A stretch of 64,000 bases of DNA from Prevotella sp. MA2016 (GTDB lineage Bacteria; Bacteroidota; Bacteroidia; Bacteroidales; Bacteroidaceae). Within the stretch, counting starts at the first letter, position 1; each line of letters begins with the position of its first letter. A model generated the notes under the pieces. The model ran no database searches and was not told the DNA's origin. It saw only the letters and a program-made list of their open reading frames with translations. Positions 1-8,216 of the stretch are shown here, one piece after another. The translations under genes were made by a program, and so were the position numbers. The stretch covers positions 124,001-188,000 of the forward strand of contig NZ_JHUW01000006.1 of assembly GCF_000619825.1 (NCBI RefSeq). The letters run 5' to 3'.

Positions 1-1
1 T

Positions 2-94
2 AAGAAACTTAAGAACCGGAATATAGAACGCGCCCGTAAGTTAGGTGTAGAATACCTGAAGGATAAGGGCATAAATGTTGATAGCAAGAAATGA
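2..94 (+). CDS. C-terminal end of an unidentified protein (partial)
   Basis: An open frame enters from the left edge and ends at TGA 92-94. It encodes 30 basic residues, with a segment reading ARKLGVEYLKDKGINVDSKK at the end. Its stop overlaps the next start as ATGA, so the two genes are probably translationally coupled in one operon. Too little of the protein is present to name a family. Confidence 0.6.
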   Translation, partial: KKLKNRNIERARKLGVEYLKDKGINVDSKK

Positions 95-900
95 AGAAGC
101 TAATTCTTTCGCTTTGTATCGCCTTTGGTATGAGCCTTTCGGCCCATGCACAATGTGGTATCACTAATACCGCTTTCAAGAGTGGTGAGAGTTTGGAGTA
201 TAATCTCTACTTTAACTGGCAGTTTATCTGGGTTAAGGTGGGATCGGCTCAGATGGACACCAAGATGACCAAGTTTGAGGGCAAGGATGCCTGGAAGTCA
301 TACTTGATTACACGTGGTAACTCCAAACTCGATAAGTATTTCACCATGCGCGACACATTGCTTTCTTATTGCAACCCCGACCTTTCACCAGTCTATTTCC
401 GCAAAGGAGCCGAAGAGGGTAGTCGCTATTATGTAGATGAGATATGGTACAGCTATCCCAATGGCAACTGTCAGCTGAAGAAGCATCGTATTGATGCTGA
501 TGGAGAGCAGCATTGGAAAACAAGCACTTATCGCAGTTGTATCTTCGACATGATGTCAATCTTCCTGCGTGCCCGCAATTTCGACAGTTCAAAACTGAAG
601 AAGGGTCAGGTGATTCCGATGCCTATCAGCGATGCTCGCCACCTTACAAATTCGTGGTTGGAGTTTCGTGGTAGAGAGAACTTCAAGATGAATGGCACTA
701 AGGAGAAGTTTCGCTGCCTGGTGATGTCGTTCTACGAGCGCGAAGATGGCAAGAGCCATGAGCTGATACGCTTCTACATCACCGACGACCAGAACCACAT
801 CCCTGTACGTCTGGATATGTATCTGAAGTTTGGTACGGCTAAGGCCTATCTGAAGAGTTATAAAGGCGTGCGCAGCGCGATGACCTCTAAACTCAAATAA
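91..900 (+). CDS. DUF3108 domain protein, exported
   Basis: 269-residue protein with a clear Sec signal peptide (basic MKK, hydrophobic core, cleavage near AHA-QC). The mature N-terminus reads GESLEYNLYFNWQFIWVKVG, the hallmark opening of the DUF3108 family, with the expected alternating beta pattern throughout. DUF3108 proteins are periplasmic or outer-membrane-associated; their biochemical role is not established. The start overlaps the stop of the preceding gene (ATGA). The 3' end overlaps the 3' end of the convergent hemD-like gene by about 43 bases, so the two messages are antisense to each other there. Confidence 0.85.
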   Translation: MKKLILSLCIAFGMSLSAHAQCGITNTAFKSGESLEYNLYFNWQFIWVKVGSAQMDTKMTKFEGKDAWKSYLITRGNSKLDKYFTMRDTLLSYCNPDLSPVYFRKGAEEGSRYYVDEIWYSYPNGNCQLKKHRIDADGEQHWKTSTYRSCIFDMMSIFLRARNFDSSKLKKGQVIPMPISDARHLTNSWLEFRGRENFKMNGTKEKFRCLVMSFYEREDGKSHELIRFYITDDQNHIPVRLDMYLKFGTAKAYLKSYKGVRSAMTSKLK

Positions 901-1661
901 TCTATAAAGTCAGTAAAGCTATAGTGGTTGGGGGATGTTCCTTCAACCTTTAAGTGCGCTTCCTGGGCGCATCGTGTGGTGTAGGGGCCAAAGGAGTAGA
1001 TGGGTATGTTGATGGGTTTGCCTTGAGTCTGGGCAAACTGCAGTATTCTCGACAGCACGTAGGCCTCTCCGCCGCTGGTGATGGCCACAGCATCTATGTT
1101 GCCGCTGCGCAGCGCGTCGGCCGTCTCAGCGTAGTATTCCTCGCTCATGGCCGAGGTGCGATAGCAATATACATAAGAGATGCTGGCCCCAGTAGCATCC
1201 AGGGCCTCCTGGAAGTTGGTGATGGTGAAAGGTACAGGCAGTCCGCAGAACTTGGGCCACAGCACGGCAATACGCTTCTGCTGCAGGCTCTGACTGCTTT
1301 TCAGTGCATCCAGGATGCCCATCATGCTGGGCTTGGCATCGGGCAGTGCTGGCGTGATGCCTAACAGCTGCTTGACTGTGTTCTGGTCATTACCGATGGC
1401 TATCACCTTGCCATCTATTAATGAGGTGTCAATCCCTGCCGAAGCCAGCGCCCTGACAGCCATGATGCTGGAGCAGATGATGTAGTCGAACGTCTCCAGC
1501 TCGTTGCAGAAGGGCAGAAAGGTAGCCCCTGGTGGCAGCAGTGTAGAGCTGATGAAGGGCACAAACATGGGGCGGAAACTGCATGCAGGCCGCTCATCGA
1601 AAGCTTTGTGCAGACTTGTGTGGTAAGTGTCTGGTGCTGTAAATAGGATACGTTTTACCAT
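858..1661 (-). CDS. hemD: Uroporphyrinogen-III synthase (HemD-like)
   Basis: 267 residues, close to the usual 240-270 of uroporphyrinogen-III synthases, which cyclise hydroxymethylbilane to uroporphyrinogen III. Visible family features are the opening KRILFTAP, the mid-domain FDYIICSSIMAVRAL (the 'T/S-S-x-N/M-A-V' segment), KVIAIGNDQ, and in the second lobe DAVAITSGGEAYVLSRIL. The family is poorly conserved, so the call rests on overall pattern and on context: it is the last gene of an operon that starts with hemE. Its ATG overlaps the stop of the upstream MFS gene (ATGGTAA), indicating translational coupling. Confidence 0.75.
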   Translation of the reverse strand: MVKRILFTAPDTYHTSLHKAFDERPACSFRPMFVPFISSTLLPPGATFLPFCNELETFDYIICSSIMAVRALASAGIDTSLIDGKVIAIGNDQNTVKQLLGITPALPDAKPSMMGILDALKSSQSLQQKRIAVLWPKFCGLPVPFTITNFQEALDATGASISYVYCYRTSAMSEEYYAETADALRSGNIDAVAITSGGEAYVLSRILQFAQTQGKPINIPIYSFGPYTTRCAQEAHLKVEGTSPNHYSFTDFIDYLSLEVIALRTPL

Positions 1662-2881
1662 TTTGCTATCATTTGGTTAGGTTTGAATACGCTGATAACG
1701 TAGATGAGGCTGACGATGGCAATGCCCAGTTCGATGAGGTAGAGCCCACGATAGTCGAGCCATTCGCCCACACCGCCAGAGATAATAGAGATGAGCGAGG
1801 AGCTCATATGAACCACCACCACCTGGATGGTGAAGTCGGTACCCTCGCGCCCCTCGCGCACACAGTCCATAGCCGTGGTGTAAACCACAATCGAGGCAAA
1901 GGCGTGGCACGTCTTCACCAGCAGCAGTCCACCCACCAGCAGGGGCAGGGTAGGCGTGATGAAGGTGAGCGCCAGGAAGTAGAGTGGAGCCGTCACTATC
2001 ATGATGGCCACTATCAGGCGGGCCCGATACATGCCGATGCGGCGGATAAAGATATGAGCCACCCAGGCCATAAAGAACGAGGTGGCTGTGCCCACCATGC
2101 CAAACCACACGCCTATCTCCTTCATGTTATACCCTAAGTCAACCATATAGGGGCGCACGTTGGCTATGATGCCGATGATGCCCATGAAATAGAGCAGCAG
2201 GAAGATGACGTGGGGGATGATCTCCTTGCGCTTGAAGAACCACAGAAAGTCCATCAGCTTGGCGCGCTGCTTGGGCGAGCGGGGCTCAATATGAATCTTC
2301 TTATTAAACTGCAATGGCACCACCATCAGCCAGGCCACCAGGCCCAGCAGGGGGAACACCACGTGCCAGCCAAAGTGGTCGAGCATCACGATAAAGATGC
2401 CGCTGCCCAGGAAGGCACCTGCGTAGCGACCCATCGACTGCATGCTGTTCACGGCGCTGTGGTCGCCCTTGCCAAAAGCGCGCACCGCCAGTCCGTCGGT
2501 AGCGATATCCTGCGTGGCCGATGCAAACATCGAGAGAAACACCAGCACGAAGATAAAGTAGATGTCGGATGCGATGTCGAGGAAGCCTATGCTGATGATC
2601 GACAGGGCGTAGATTGACTCCATGAGCAGGATGAAGCGGCGATAGCTGGCCAGCAGCGAGCACTGCCGATCCACCATTGGCGCCCAGAAAAACTTGATGA
2701 GCCAGGGGATATGCACCAGATGCAGCAGGCCGATGGTGGCCAGACCGTAGTTGGCCTGGCGCATGCTCACCTGCATGGCTGTAGTGATGAAAGTAGAAGG
2801 TATGAACTGTGCGATATACAGACAGAAAAACGTAGCGAGATTCAGCTTTCGCACATTATCTACTTGCGTGGTTGTTGCCAT
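1655..2881 (-). CDS. MFS permease, RhtX/FptX/AmpG-like
   Basis: 408 residues with about 12 hydrophobic helices and the MFS loop motif after TM2 (FFWAPMVDRQ). The N-terminal region (FIPSTFITTAMQVSMRQ, then LLHLVHIPWLIKFFWAP) resembles the RhtX/FptX siderophore permeases and AmpG-type importers, which move a whole ligand across the inner membrane as single-component transporters. It lies directly downstream of a TonB receptor and between two tetrapyrrole-biosynthesis genes, so receptor plus permease form a plausible two-membrane import route. The substrate is inferred (a porphyrin, porphyrinogen or chelate); an exporter role cannot be excluded from sequence. Confidence 0.8.
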   Translation of the reverse strand: MATTTQVDNVRKLNLATFFCLYIAQFIPSTFITTAMQVSMRQANYGLATIGLLHLVHIPWLIKFFWAPMVDRQCSLLASYRRFILLMESIYALSIISIGFLDIASDIYFIFVLVFLSMFASATQDIATDGLAVRAFGKGDHSAVNSMQSMGRYAGAFLGSGIFIVMLDHFGWHVVFPLLGLVAWLMVVPLQFNKKIHIEPRSPKQRAKLMDFLWFFKRKEIIPHVIFLLLYFMGIIGIIANVRPYMVDLGYNMKEIGVWFGMVGTATSFFMAWVAHIFIRRIGMYRARLIVAIMIVTAPLYFLALTFITPTLPLLVGGLLLVKTCHAFASIVVYTTAMDCVREGREGTDFTIQVVVVHMSSSLISIISGGVGEWLDYRGLYLIELGIAIVSLIYVISVFKPNQMIAKW

Positions 2882-2896
2882 TGTTTTATGATGGAA

Positions 2897-4990
2897 TTAA
2901 AAATTGAGTTCTATGGTAGTACCAAACATGAGCGGCTTGCCAGCCTGTGCATAGTTGCCTGTAGATGACTTGAAGCCGTAGGCCATGTAGTTGGTGTCTG
3001 TCAGGTTCTTGCCCCACAGCTCCCAGGTCACGATGCCCTTGGTGAAGGCCATTTTGGCATTGAGAGTGGTGTAGAAGTTCTGGCTCACCACATTATCCTC
3101 GGCCCAGTAGATACGACCCAGACCGCGCAGCCCTACGTTCACCATAAAGCGGTCCAGCCAGCCGGTGGGGTTCACCGTATAGTTGGCATCCAGGCTCAGC
3201 GTGTGGTTGGGCACCATGGGCAGGCGGTTGTTGGTGTAGCTCACGGTCTCGCTCTTCTCGTAAGAGAGGAATCGGGCGTAGGTGTAGCCATAGTTGGCTG
3301 TGAACTGCAGTCCGCTGATGGGACGCACGATGAGGCTCAGCTCAGCACCCTTGCTGTCGGTATGTCCTGCGTTGGTGGTGATGTTGCCCACGCCAGCGAT
3401 GGTAGATGTAATCTGCATGTGGCGCCAGTCGATGTAGAACAGGTCGGCGCTGATGGTCAGCAGGTTGTCCAGCAGGTTCAGACTGGTTCCCACCTCGTAG
3501 TTCCAGCTGTATTCTGGCTCGTAAGAGCGCTCATCCTTGGTAGAGAACGACTTGTTGAAGCCGCCTGGCTTGTAGCCGCGTGTCACCGATACGTAGTAGA
3601 GGTTGTTCTCAGTAGTGAGATACTGCAGGGTGAACTTAGGCGTCACCTGCGTAAAGTCCTTACTGCTCTCGAAAGATTCAGCTGTGGCTGATGGCGCGAA
3701 ATCTGTAAAGTCATAATATCCATCCGTAAATGGCGCAGCTTTCAATTTCAGATTGTCATACTTGGTCTTGGCGTGCTCGTAGTCAAGACGGATGCCGGCA
3801 GTAGCTGTCAGTCCTTGCCAGATGTTATAGGTGCTCTGGTGATAGATGGCCAGCGAGCTGGTAGGCACGCAGTAGTCGGTATGGCTCAGTGAGCCTGCCG
3901 ATGGCGACAAGTTGTCAACGGTGCGGTCCACGTGCTCCATCATGCCAAAGGCACCAATCACCCACTGGTAGCGGCTCTCACTGCTCGACTTGAGAGTGAA
4001 CTCCTGCGACAGCATGTTCTGGTGGCGGGCATTCTCTACAAACGACTTATCTACAGTGGTGAAGTCCTGGTCGATGCCCTGCTTTGAGTTGATATACTGG
4101 AATGACGTCTGACTGTTGAAACTTACCACAGGACCTGTGTAGGTGATGCCCAGTCCGTTGGTGCTTATCAGTCGGCGGAACGAGCTGTAGCGGTTGTAGC
4201 TGATGTCCTGCAGCGTGTTGGTCTCTGTGTCCACAGGTGCATAGGGATAGCCGCCCTGGTCGCTGTAGGTGAAGTTGCTCGTCAGTCTCACCAGCCAGTC
4301 CTCGGCAGGCTTATAGTAGAGTCCGATACGTTCTTCCGTCTCGTTCATCTTATCCACCTTCTCGTCGAGATAACTGTTGCGGAAGGCGCCATCGTTATGA
4401 TGATAGAGCGCGCCGAAGGTGAAGCCGAACTTATCTGAGAGTTTGGTATAGTTGGATATCTGTGTGCGCAGGTCGTTATAGCGTCCGTAGCCCAGTCGCA
4501 CACGGGTGTTCTGATACTCCAGCGGGTTGCGGGTGCTGATGTTGATGATGCCACCAATGGCGTTGCGACCATAGAGTGTGCCTTGCGGGCCGCGCAGCAC
4601 CTCTACCGATGCGATGTCACCCAGGTCGGTATCAAACGACAGGGGTTCGTAGAATGGCATGCCATCCACGTAGAAGCCGATGCCTGTGCCGTCCGACTTG
4701 TTGCCCACACCTCTCACATACACAGGGCAGCTGGCTCTCGAACCATAGTCGGGCATATAGAAATTAGGGATAACGGCAGTCAGCTCTTTGATGCCGTTTA
4801 TCTGCTGATTGCTAATCTGTCGTGCCGACAGCGCTGAGCGCGATGCAGGCATCAAATCATACTTGTTAGTCTTGAATGCACTCACCACTACCTCGTCGAG
4901 TGCAAAAGAGCGCGCCGTGGTAGTGTCGGCGGGTGTCACTTCCGGGCCTTCAACGGCCATCATGGTTGTCAAGAGTAATCCTAAAAACAT
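2897..4990 (-). CDS. TonB-dependent outer-membrane receptor
   Basis: 697 residues. Signal sequence, a TonB-box-like stretch at LDEVVVSAFKT (residues about 31-41), a plug domain with YVRGVG, GFYVDGMPF, VEVLRGPQGTLYGRNAIGGIINI (residues about 90-150), and a 22-strand-type barrel ending in aromatic F (FGTTIELNF). It has no carboxypeptidase-like N-terminal domain, so it is a classic siderophore/cobalamin/haem-type receptor rather than SusC. It is 15 bases downstream of hemE and 15 bases upstream of the MFS permease, within one reverse-strand operon. The context suggests uptake of a tetrapyrrole or metal chelate. Confidence 0.9.
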   Translation of the reverse strand: MFLGLLLTTMMAVEGPEVTPADTTTARSFALDEVVVSAFKTNKYDLMPASRSALSARQISNQQINGIKELTAVIPNFYMPDYGSRASCPVYVRGVGNKSDGTGIGFYVDGMPFYEPLSFDTDLGDIASVEVLRGPQGTLYGRNAIGGIINISTRNPLEYQNTRVRLGYGRYNDLRTQISNYTKLSDKFGFTFGALYHHNDGAFRNSYLDEKVDKMNETEERIGLYYKPAEDWLVRLTSNFTYSDQGGYPYAPVDTETNTLQDISYNRYSSFRRLISTNGLGITYTGPVVSFNSQTSFQYINSKQGIDQDFTTVDKSFVENARHQNMLSQEFTLKSSSESRYQWVIGAFGMMEHVDRTVDNLSPSAGSLSHTDYCVPTSSLAIYHQSTYNIWQGLTATAGIRLDYEHAKTKYDNLKLKAAPFTDGYYDFTDFAPSATAESFESSKDFTQVTPKFTLQYLTTENNLYYVSVTRGYKPGGFNKSFSTKDERSYEPEYSWNYEVGTSLNLLDNLLTISADLFYIDWRHMQITSTIAGVGNITTNAGHTDSKGAELSLIVRPISGLQFTANYGYTYARFLSYEKSETVSYTNNRLPMVPNHTLSLDANYTVNPTGWLDRFMVNVGLRGLGRIYWAEDNVVSQNFYTTLNAKMAFTKGIVTWELWGKNLTDTNYMAYGFKSSTGNYAQAGKPLMFGTTIELNF

Positions 4991-5005
4991 CTCGTTACTA
5001 AATTT

Positions 5006-6037
5006 TTATTTCTGTTTCTGTTTAAACCACTCGGTGACGAATCGCACGTTCTCGAGTGGCGTATCCTTATGTAGGCCGTGGCCCAGGTTAAAAATCCAAT
5101 TGGGGTTCTCTTTGAAGAACTGCCAGTAGCGCTCCAGATGCTGTGCTATCACTGCCTGTGGAGCAAACAGCAGTCGTGGCTCCATATTGCCCTGCAGCCC
5201 CAGTGCCGGGTCAACCAGCTGTCGGGCTGTGACCAGTGGCGTCTGCCAGTCTATGCTCACATAGTCGCAGTCCTGCAGGCTCAGCATCTGTATGCCTGTG
5301 CCGAATCCTTTGGGGAAGAAGATGACGGGCAGTCCGTGCTGTCGGGCAGCAGCCGTTATCCTGCGCACAAAGGGCAGCACCATCTCGGCATAGAGCTCTG
5401 CCGATATCACGCCACCAAACGACTCGAATATCTGAAAAGCAGCTATGCCGTGAGCCGCCTGCAGCTGTACGTAATGCTCAGAAGCGCTGGTGATGGCTTC
5501 GAGCAGTTGCAGCGCCTCCTCGCGATGAGTATAGAGATAGCGCACCACCTCTGTAAACTGCATGCTCTTGTCGCGCCCGGCCAGCATGTAGCAAAGGCAG
5601 GTGAGCGGTCCGCCGCAGAATCCTATCACAGGCGTGTCGCCCGTCTTCTGGTTTGCTATCTCGTCGAGTGTGTTGGCCACATGCGTCAGGTGGTCGGGAT
5701 TGAAGCTCAACTGTGCTGCGGGATGCTCAGCTGTCAACAGTGGCTGTGGGAAAGCAGGCCCCTCGCTGGTCCATTCCACCTTCACACCCAGTGCCTCAGG
5801 TATCACCAGTATGTCGCTAAACAGTATGGCAGCGTCCATGCCCATATCATCGATAGGCATCAGCGTCACCTCGGCAGCCAGCTTGGCGTCGGCCATGATT
5901 GTGCGAAAAGGATGTGTCTTGGTCAGATTGCGATAGCGTGGCAATACGCGACCAGCCTGTCGCATCATCCAGACAGGAGGGCGACAGACCGATTCGTGAT
6001 TGATAACCGCTAAGAAGGGATTGCTATATTGCGCCAT
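5006..6037 (-). CDS. hemE: Uroporphyrinogen decarboxylase
   Basis: 343 residues from the chosen ATG, matching the usual HemE length. HemE removes four acetate carboxyls from uroporphyrinogen III to give coproporphyrinogen III. The diagnostic N-terminal signature is present (RPPVWMMRQAGRVLPRYR), as are the catalytic Asp region (AAILFSDILVIPEALG) and GFCGGPLTCLCYML. An upstream in-frame ATG at 6121 would add 28 residues not expected in the family; a TAnnTTTG box lies between the two starts, so 6037 is preferred. First gene of the operon hemE - TonB receptor - MFS - hemD. Confidence 0.93.
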   Translation of the reverse strand: MAQYSNPFLAVINHESVCRPPVWMMRQAGRVLPRYRNLTKTHPFRTIMADAKLAAEVTLMPIDDMGMDAAILFSDILVIPEALGVKVEWTSEGPAFPQPLLTAEHPAAQLSFNPDHLTHVANTLDEIANQKTGDTPVIGFCGGPLTCLCYMLAGRDKSMQFTEVVRYLYTHREEALQLLEAITSASEHYVQLQAAHGIAAFQIFESFGGVISAELYAEMVLPFVRRITAAARQHGLPVIFFPKGFGTGIQMLSLQDCDYVSIDWQTPLVTARQLVDPALGLQGNMEPRLLFAPQAVIAQHLERYWQFFKENPNWIFNLGHGLHKDTPLENVRFVTEWFKQKQK

Positions 6038-6053
6038 ATATTTTTTTTGGGTG

Positions 6054-6084
6054 CAAAGGTACACAATTTTTGCGACCTGTGCAA
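6054..6084 (-). promoter_or_regulatory. Promoter of the hemE operon
   Basis: On the minus strand TACCTTTG (6054-6061) fits the Bacteroidota -7 box and TTGC (6081-6084) lies 19 bases upstream as the -33 box. Transcription would begin roughly 10 bases before the hemE ATG, giving a very short leader. Confidence 0.7.
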
Positions 6085-6150
6085 TCCCTATAAATAGGGA
6101 TTCTAAAATATGCTGCATCATTTGAGCGCCTTTTGGGCGTAGCGATGCAG

Positions 6151-7437
6151 TTATTTCAATTTATTGAGGTAATATTGGCGCAGCTCTTGCCAGTTGTAGT
6201 AGGGCCACTGGGTGGTCTTGATGGGCAGATAGGCTTCGCGCTCGTTCAGTAGGGCTTTCACCAGGATGTCGCCTGTTTTTCCCTTTTTGGGACGATAGAA
6301 AATCAACTGGATGTTGCAGCCCATGGGGAAGATGCGATAGTTGCGCCAGTAGGTGTCGAGGTCGTCGAGATTGCTCACGGCCAGGCCACAGTTGTCTAAC
6401 TCCAGCAGACAGGCCAGAGGCATCACGCACACCTCATGGCCAAAACGCAGGGTGGCCTGAGTCTGGGTGACGGTGTCGGCTGTGGCAATGATATTCTTCA
6501 ACAAGTTGGTCTGACTGAAAGGCATTTTTCCACCCGACACAGGCGATGGGCCGTAGTCGAGATACCAGCCCACGTTGTTCAGTCGCCACAGGTCGTAAAC
6601 CTCATCATCGGTGAACAGCGAGAAGAGCTCCAGGTCGGTGTCGTGGCTCTGCATGTTGCAAGCCACGTGAAACAGCTGGCGCATCAGCGAGCTGGCATTC
6701 ACATTGCTATACACGTAGGCCTGATCGTTGAAGAGCTCCTTCATCAGTCGCTCGGGGTGCGTCCATTTGAGAGTGTAGTGGCTCACTTCCTTGTCGCCGG
6801 TCTTGCCCATCTCTTTCACCACGCCTTCCCAAGGCTGGTTGAGATAGTACTGCAGACTCTCGCTCACGTCGTTGTGAATCTGTGCGGTGGGGTTGGCGGC
6901 AGCCAGTTCCTCGCATTCGGCTATCATTGAGAGGATGCAGCGGTTCACCACGGTGCTGCGCGCATCTATCTTCAGGTTTTTGGCCTTGAATATCTCAGGA
7001 AAATTCTGAACCATGCGCTTGCCGATGCCATGATGCTGGCGCTCGCCCACGGTGGTCAGGTCGCCCAGTCGCTTGTCGGCTGTGGCATAGATGGCCTCGA
7101 TGGTGGCCAGTGTCTTCTCGCCAAGCGGTGTCAGCTTGCCTTGATCCTTGGCAGCCTTCAGCGTGGCAATAGGTTTGGAGTAGTTGCCGTCGCTGATAAG
7201 CCAGCGCGAACCGTGGCGGCCATAGTGGCTCATATAATAAGGTTCGTAGCCTTTTGGGGTGGGGGTCAGCGCCTTGTCGGGCAGTTGTCGGTCGTAGTCC
7301 AGATAATTGCTGCCGGCCAGAAATCTGTTGGCTGCAATCTCGTCCTTAGCCGAAGTCTCGAACACTGGTGCCTGTGGCTCTTGTGCTTGTGCGGCCATCG
7401 CGAATCCGATGGCAAGGAGTAATAGTTCTCGTTTCAT
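6151..7437 (-). CDS. Histidine acid phosphatase, MINPP-like, secreted
   Basis: 428 residues with a signal peptide (MKRELLLLAIGFAMAAQAQ). The catalytic motif HYGRHGSRW (residues about 72-80) and the later FGHEVCVMP place it in the histidine-phosphatase clan 2 with bacterial multiple inositol-polyphosphate phosphatases; the usual HAE proton-donor motif is represented by HEV. Family members hydrolyse phosphate monoesters such as phytate in the periplasm or on the surface. It has its own promoter and is followed by the hemE promoter. A homologous domain forms the N-terminal third of the fusion protein at 36215-39439. Confidence 0.87.
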   Translation of the reverse strand: MKRELLLLAIGFAMAAQAQEPQAPVFETSAKDEIAANRFLAGSNYLDYDRQLPDKALTPTPKGYEPYYMSHYGRHGSRWLISDGNYSKPIATLKAAKDQGKLTPLGEKTLATIEAIYATADKRLGDLTTVGERQHHGIGKRMVQNFPEIFKAKNLKIDARSTVVNRCILSMIAECEELAAANPTAQIHNDVSESLQYYLNQPWEGVVKEMGKTGDKEVSHYTLKWTHPERLMKELFNDQAYVYSNVNASSLMRQLFHVACNMQSHDTDLELFSLFTDDEVYDLWRLNNVGWYLDYGPSPVSGGKMPFSQTNLLKNIIATADTVTQTQATLRFGHEVCVMPLACLLELDNCGLAVSNLDDLDTYWRNYRIFPMGCNIQLIFYRPKKGKTGDILVKALLNEREAYLPIKTTQWPYYNWQELRQYYLNKLK

Positions 7438-7465
7438 TTCTTAACTGGAATTTGATAATCATGTG

Positions 7466-7473
7466 CAAAAATA
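7466..7473 (-). promoter_or_regulatory. -7 box of the MINPP-like phosphatase gene
   Basis: TATTTTTG on the minus strand, 28 bases upstream of the ATG, fits the TAnnTTTG consensus. Confidence 0.6.
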
Positions 7474-7563
7474 CGAATTATCCTCGAAACAACGAAACTT
7501 TTGACCGATAAAATACTTGGATGGCGATGTTGTGTCTTCGTTTCGGGCTCAGTGCGCCTGCCG

Positions 7564-7648
7564 GAGCAATGCAGTGCGCCAACTAAAGTACTGGAGTACG
7601 CCCCGGGGCGCACTCCAGTACGGCTGGGATGCACTGCTATGCTTGCTC
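7564..7648. repeat. Long imperfect palindrome with GTACTGGAGT core
   Basis: The core 7588-7621 is a 34-base palindrome (GTACTGGAGT...ACTCCAGTAC enclosing CGCCCC/GGGGCG) with one mismatched pair. Outer arms GCAGTGC (7571-7577) and GCACTGC (7631-7637), and GAGCA/TGCTC, extend it. It overlaps the 3' end of the DUF6078 gene. There is no strong T-run on either side, so it is not a textbook terminator. It shares CTCCAGTACT with the terminator after the M13 peptidase gene. Confidence 0.75.
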
Positions 7649-8081
7649 AGTCGCACCAGTTGACATGCTCCTCGAAGGCATCAAACTTCAACTGGGGCAG
7701 CTCCAGATCGTGCAGCACGGTCTTTATCGTCTTTATCTCTTCAGGCGAGCAGAGTCTTTCTCCCCTGCGGCGCTCAAAATAGCCCGTTCGGCCAAACTTG
7801 CCTATGAGTCGGTACATAAACTCATTATACTGTCGGGGCAGCATGTGCTCCTTCATGTTCACAAACCCTCGGGCATAAGTCTGGGGCTCGGCCGAGCGAT
7901 AGAACTGGCACTTGTCCGTCTGTTCTGTCAGCAGCGGATTCACGATCCTGATGCTGACGGTATCCTTAGGCATGGCCTGAGTGGCCAACTGGCGAAGACA
8001 GTTGCTGGCCATAGGGCAGGCAGTCTGAAGACAGTGCATGTAGTAACTGGGCACGTAGCGGTAATCAATCATGTTGTTCAT
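7647..8081 (-). CDS. DUF6078 family protein
   Basis: 144 residues, no signal peptide, rich in Cys and Tyr: an N-terminal RYVPSYYMHCL followed by CPMASNCLRQLA, and the conserved middle QTYARGFVNMKEHMLPRQYNEFMYRL. These features match the Bacteroidota family DUF6078, whose function is unknown; members are often found near VapE-type genes in accessory DNA (from memory, not checked here). It lies outside the repeat bracket that encloses the VapE gene, with 135 bases of repeat DNA between them. A second ATG three codons in is a possible alternative start. Confidence 0.7.
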   Translation of the reverse strand: MNNMIDYRYVPSYYMHCLQTACPMASNCLRQLATQAMPKDTVSIRIVNPLLTEQTDKCQFYRSAEPQTYARGFVNMKEHMLPRQYNEFMYRLIGKFGRTGYFERRRGERLCSPEEIKTIKTVLHDLELPQLKFDAFEEHVNWCD

Positions 8082-8132
8082 AAGTTTCTTTTTTTTTGTT
8101 TTTGTTTAGTCTCACGTTTTTTTGTCAGAACT

Positions 8133-8209
8133 CCTGTGTTTATGCGGGTTTGGGCTGCGGGAGGGTAGCTGTTTACACCCTCCCGTTTAGCCTCCCGTAT
8201 AGCCTCCCG
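8133..8209. repeat. Left structured repeat of the VapE cassette
   Basis: In plus orientation: the 16-base core CCTGTGTTTATGCGGG (8133-8148), a 9-base spacer, CGGGAGGGT (8158-8166), an 11-base loop, CCCTCCCG (8178-8185), then TTTAG-CCTCCCG and TATAG-CCTCCCG with a 12-base period. The same architecture is present in inverted orientation at 9596-9671. The hairpin CGGGAGGG/CCCTCCCG can also pair with either downstream CCTCCCG copy. It lies between the stop of the VapE gene and the start of DUF6078. Confidence 0.85.
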
Positions 8210-8216
8210 GTGGGAA

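Noticed and set aside
5078..6013. 311-codon plus-strand frame inside hemE
   Set aside because: Antisense to conserved HemE signatures; no recognisable protein features.
7434..7634. 66-codon minus-strand frame between the phosphatase and DUF6078 genes
   Set aside because: It runs through the long palindrome and the phosphatase promoter and has no family-like pattern.
8178..8209. CRISPR-like or telomere-like repeats near VapE
   Set aside because: The 12-base period has only two to three units and no spacer variety; better described as iteron-like units.
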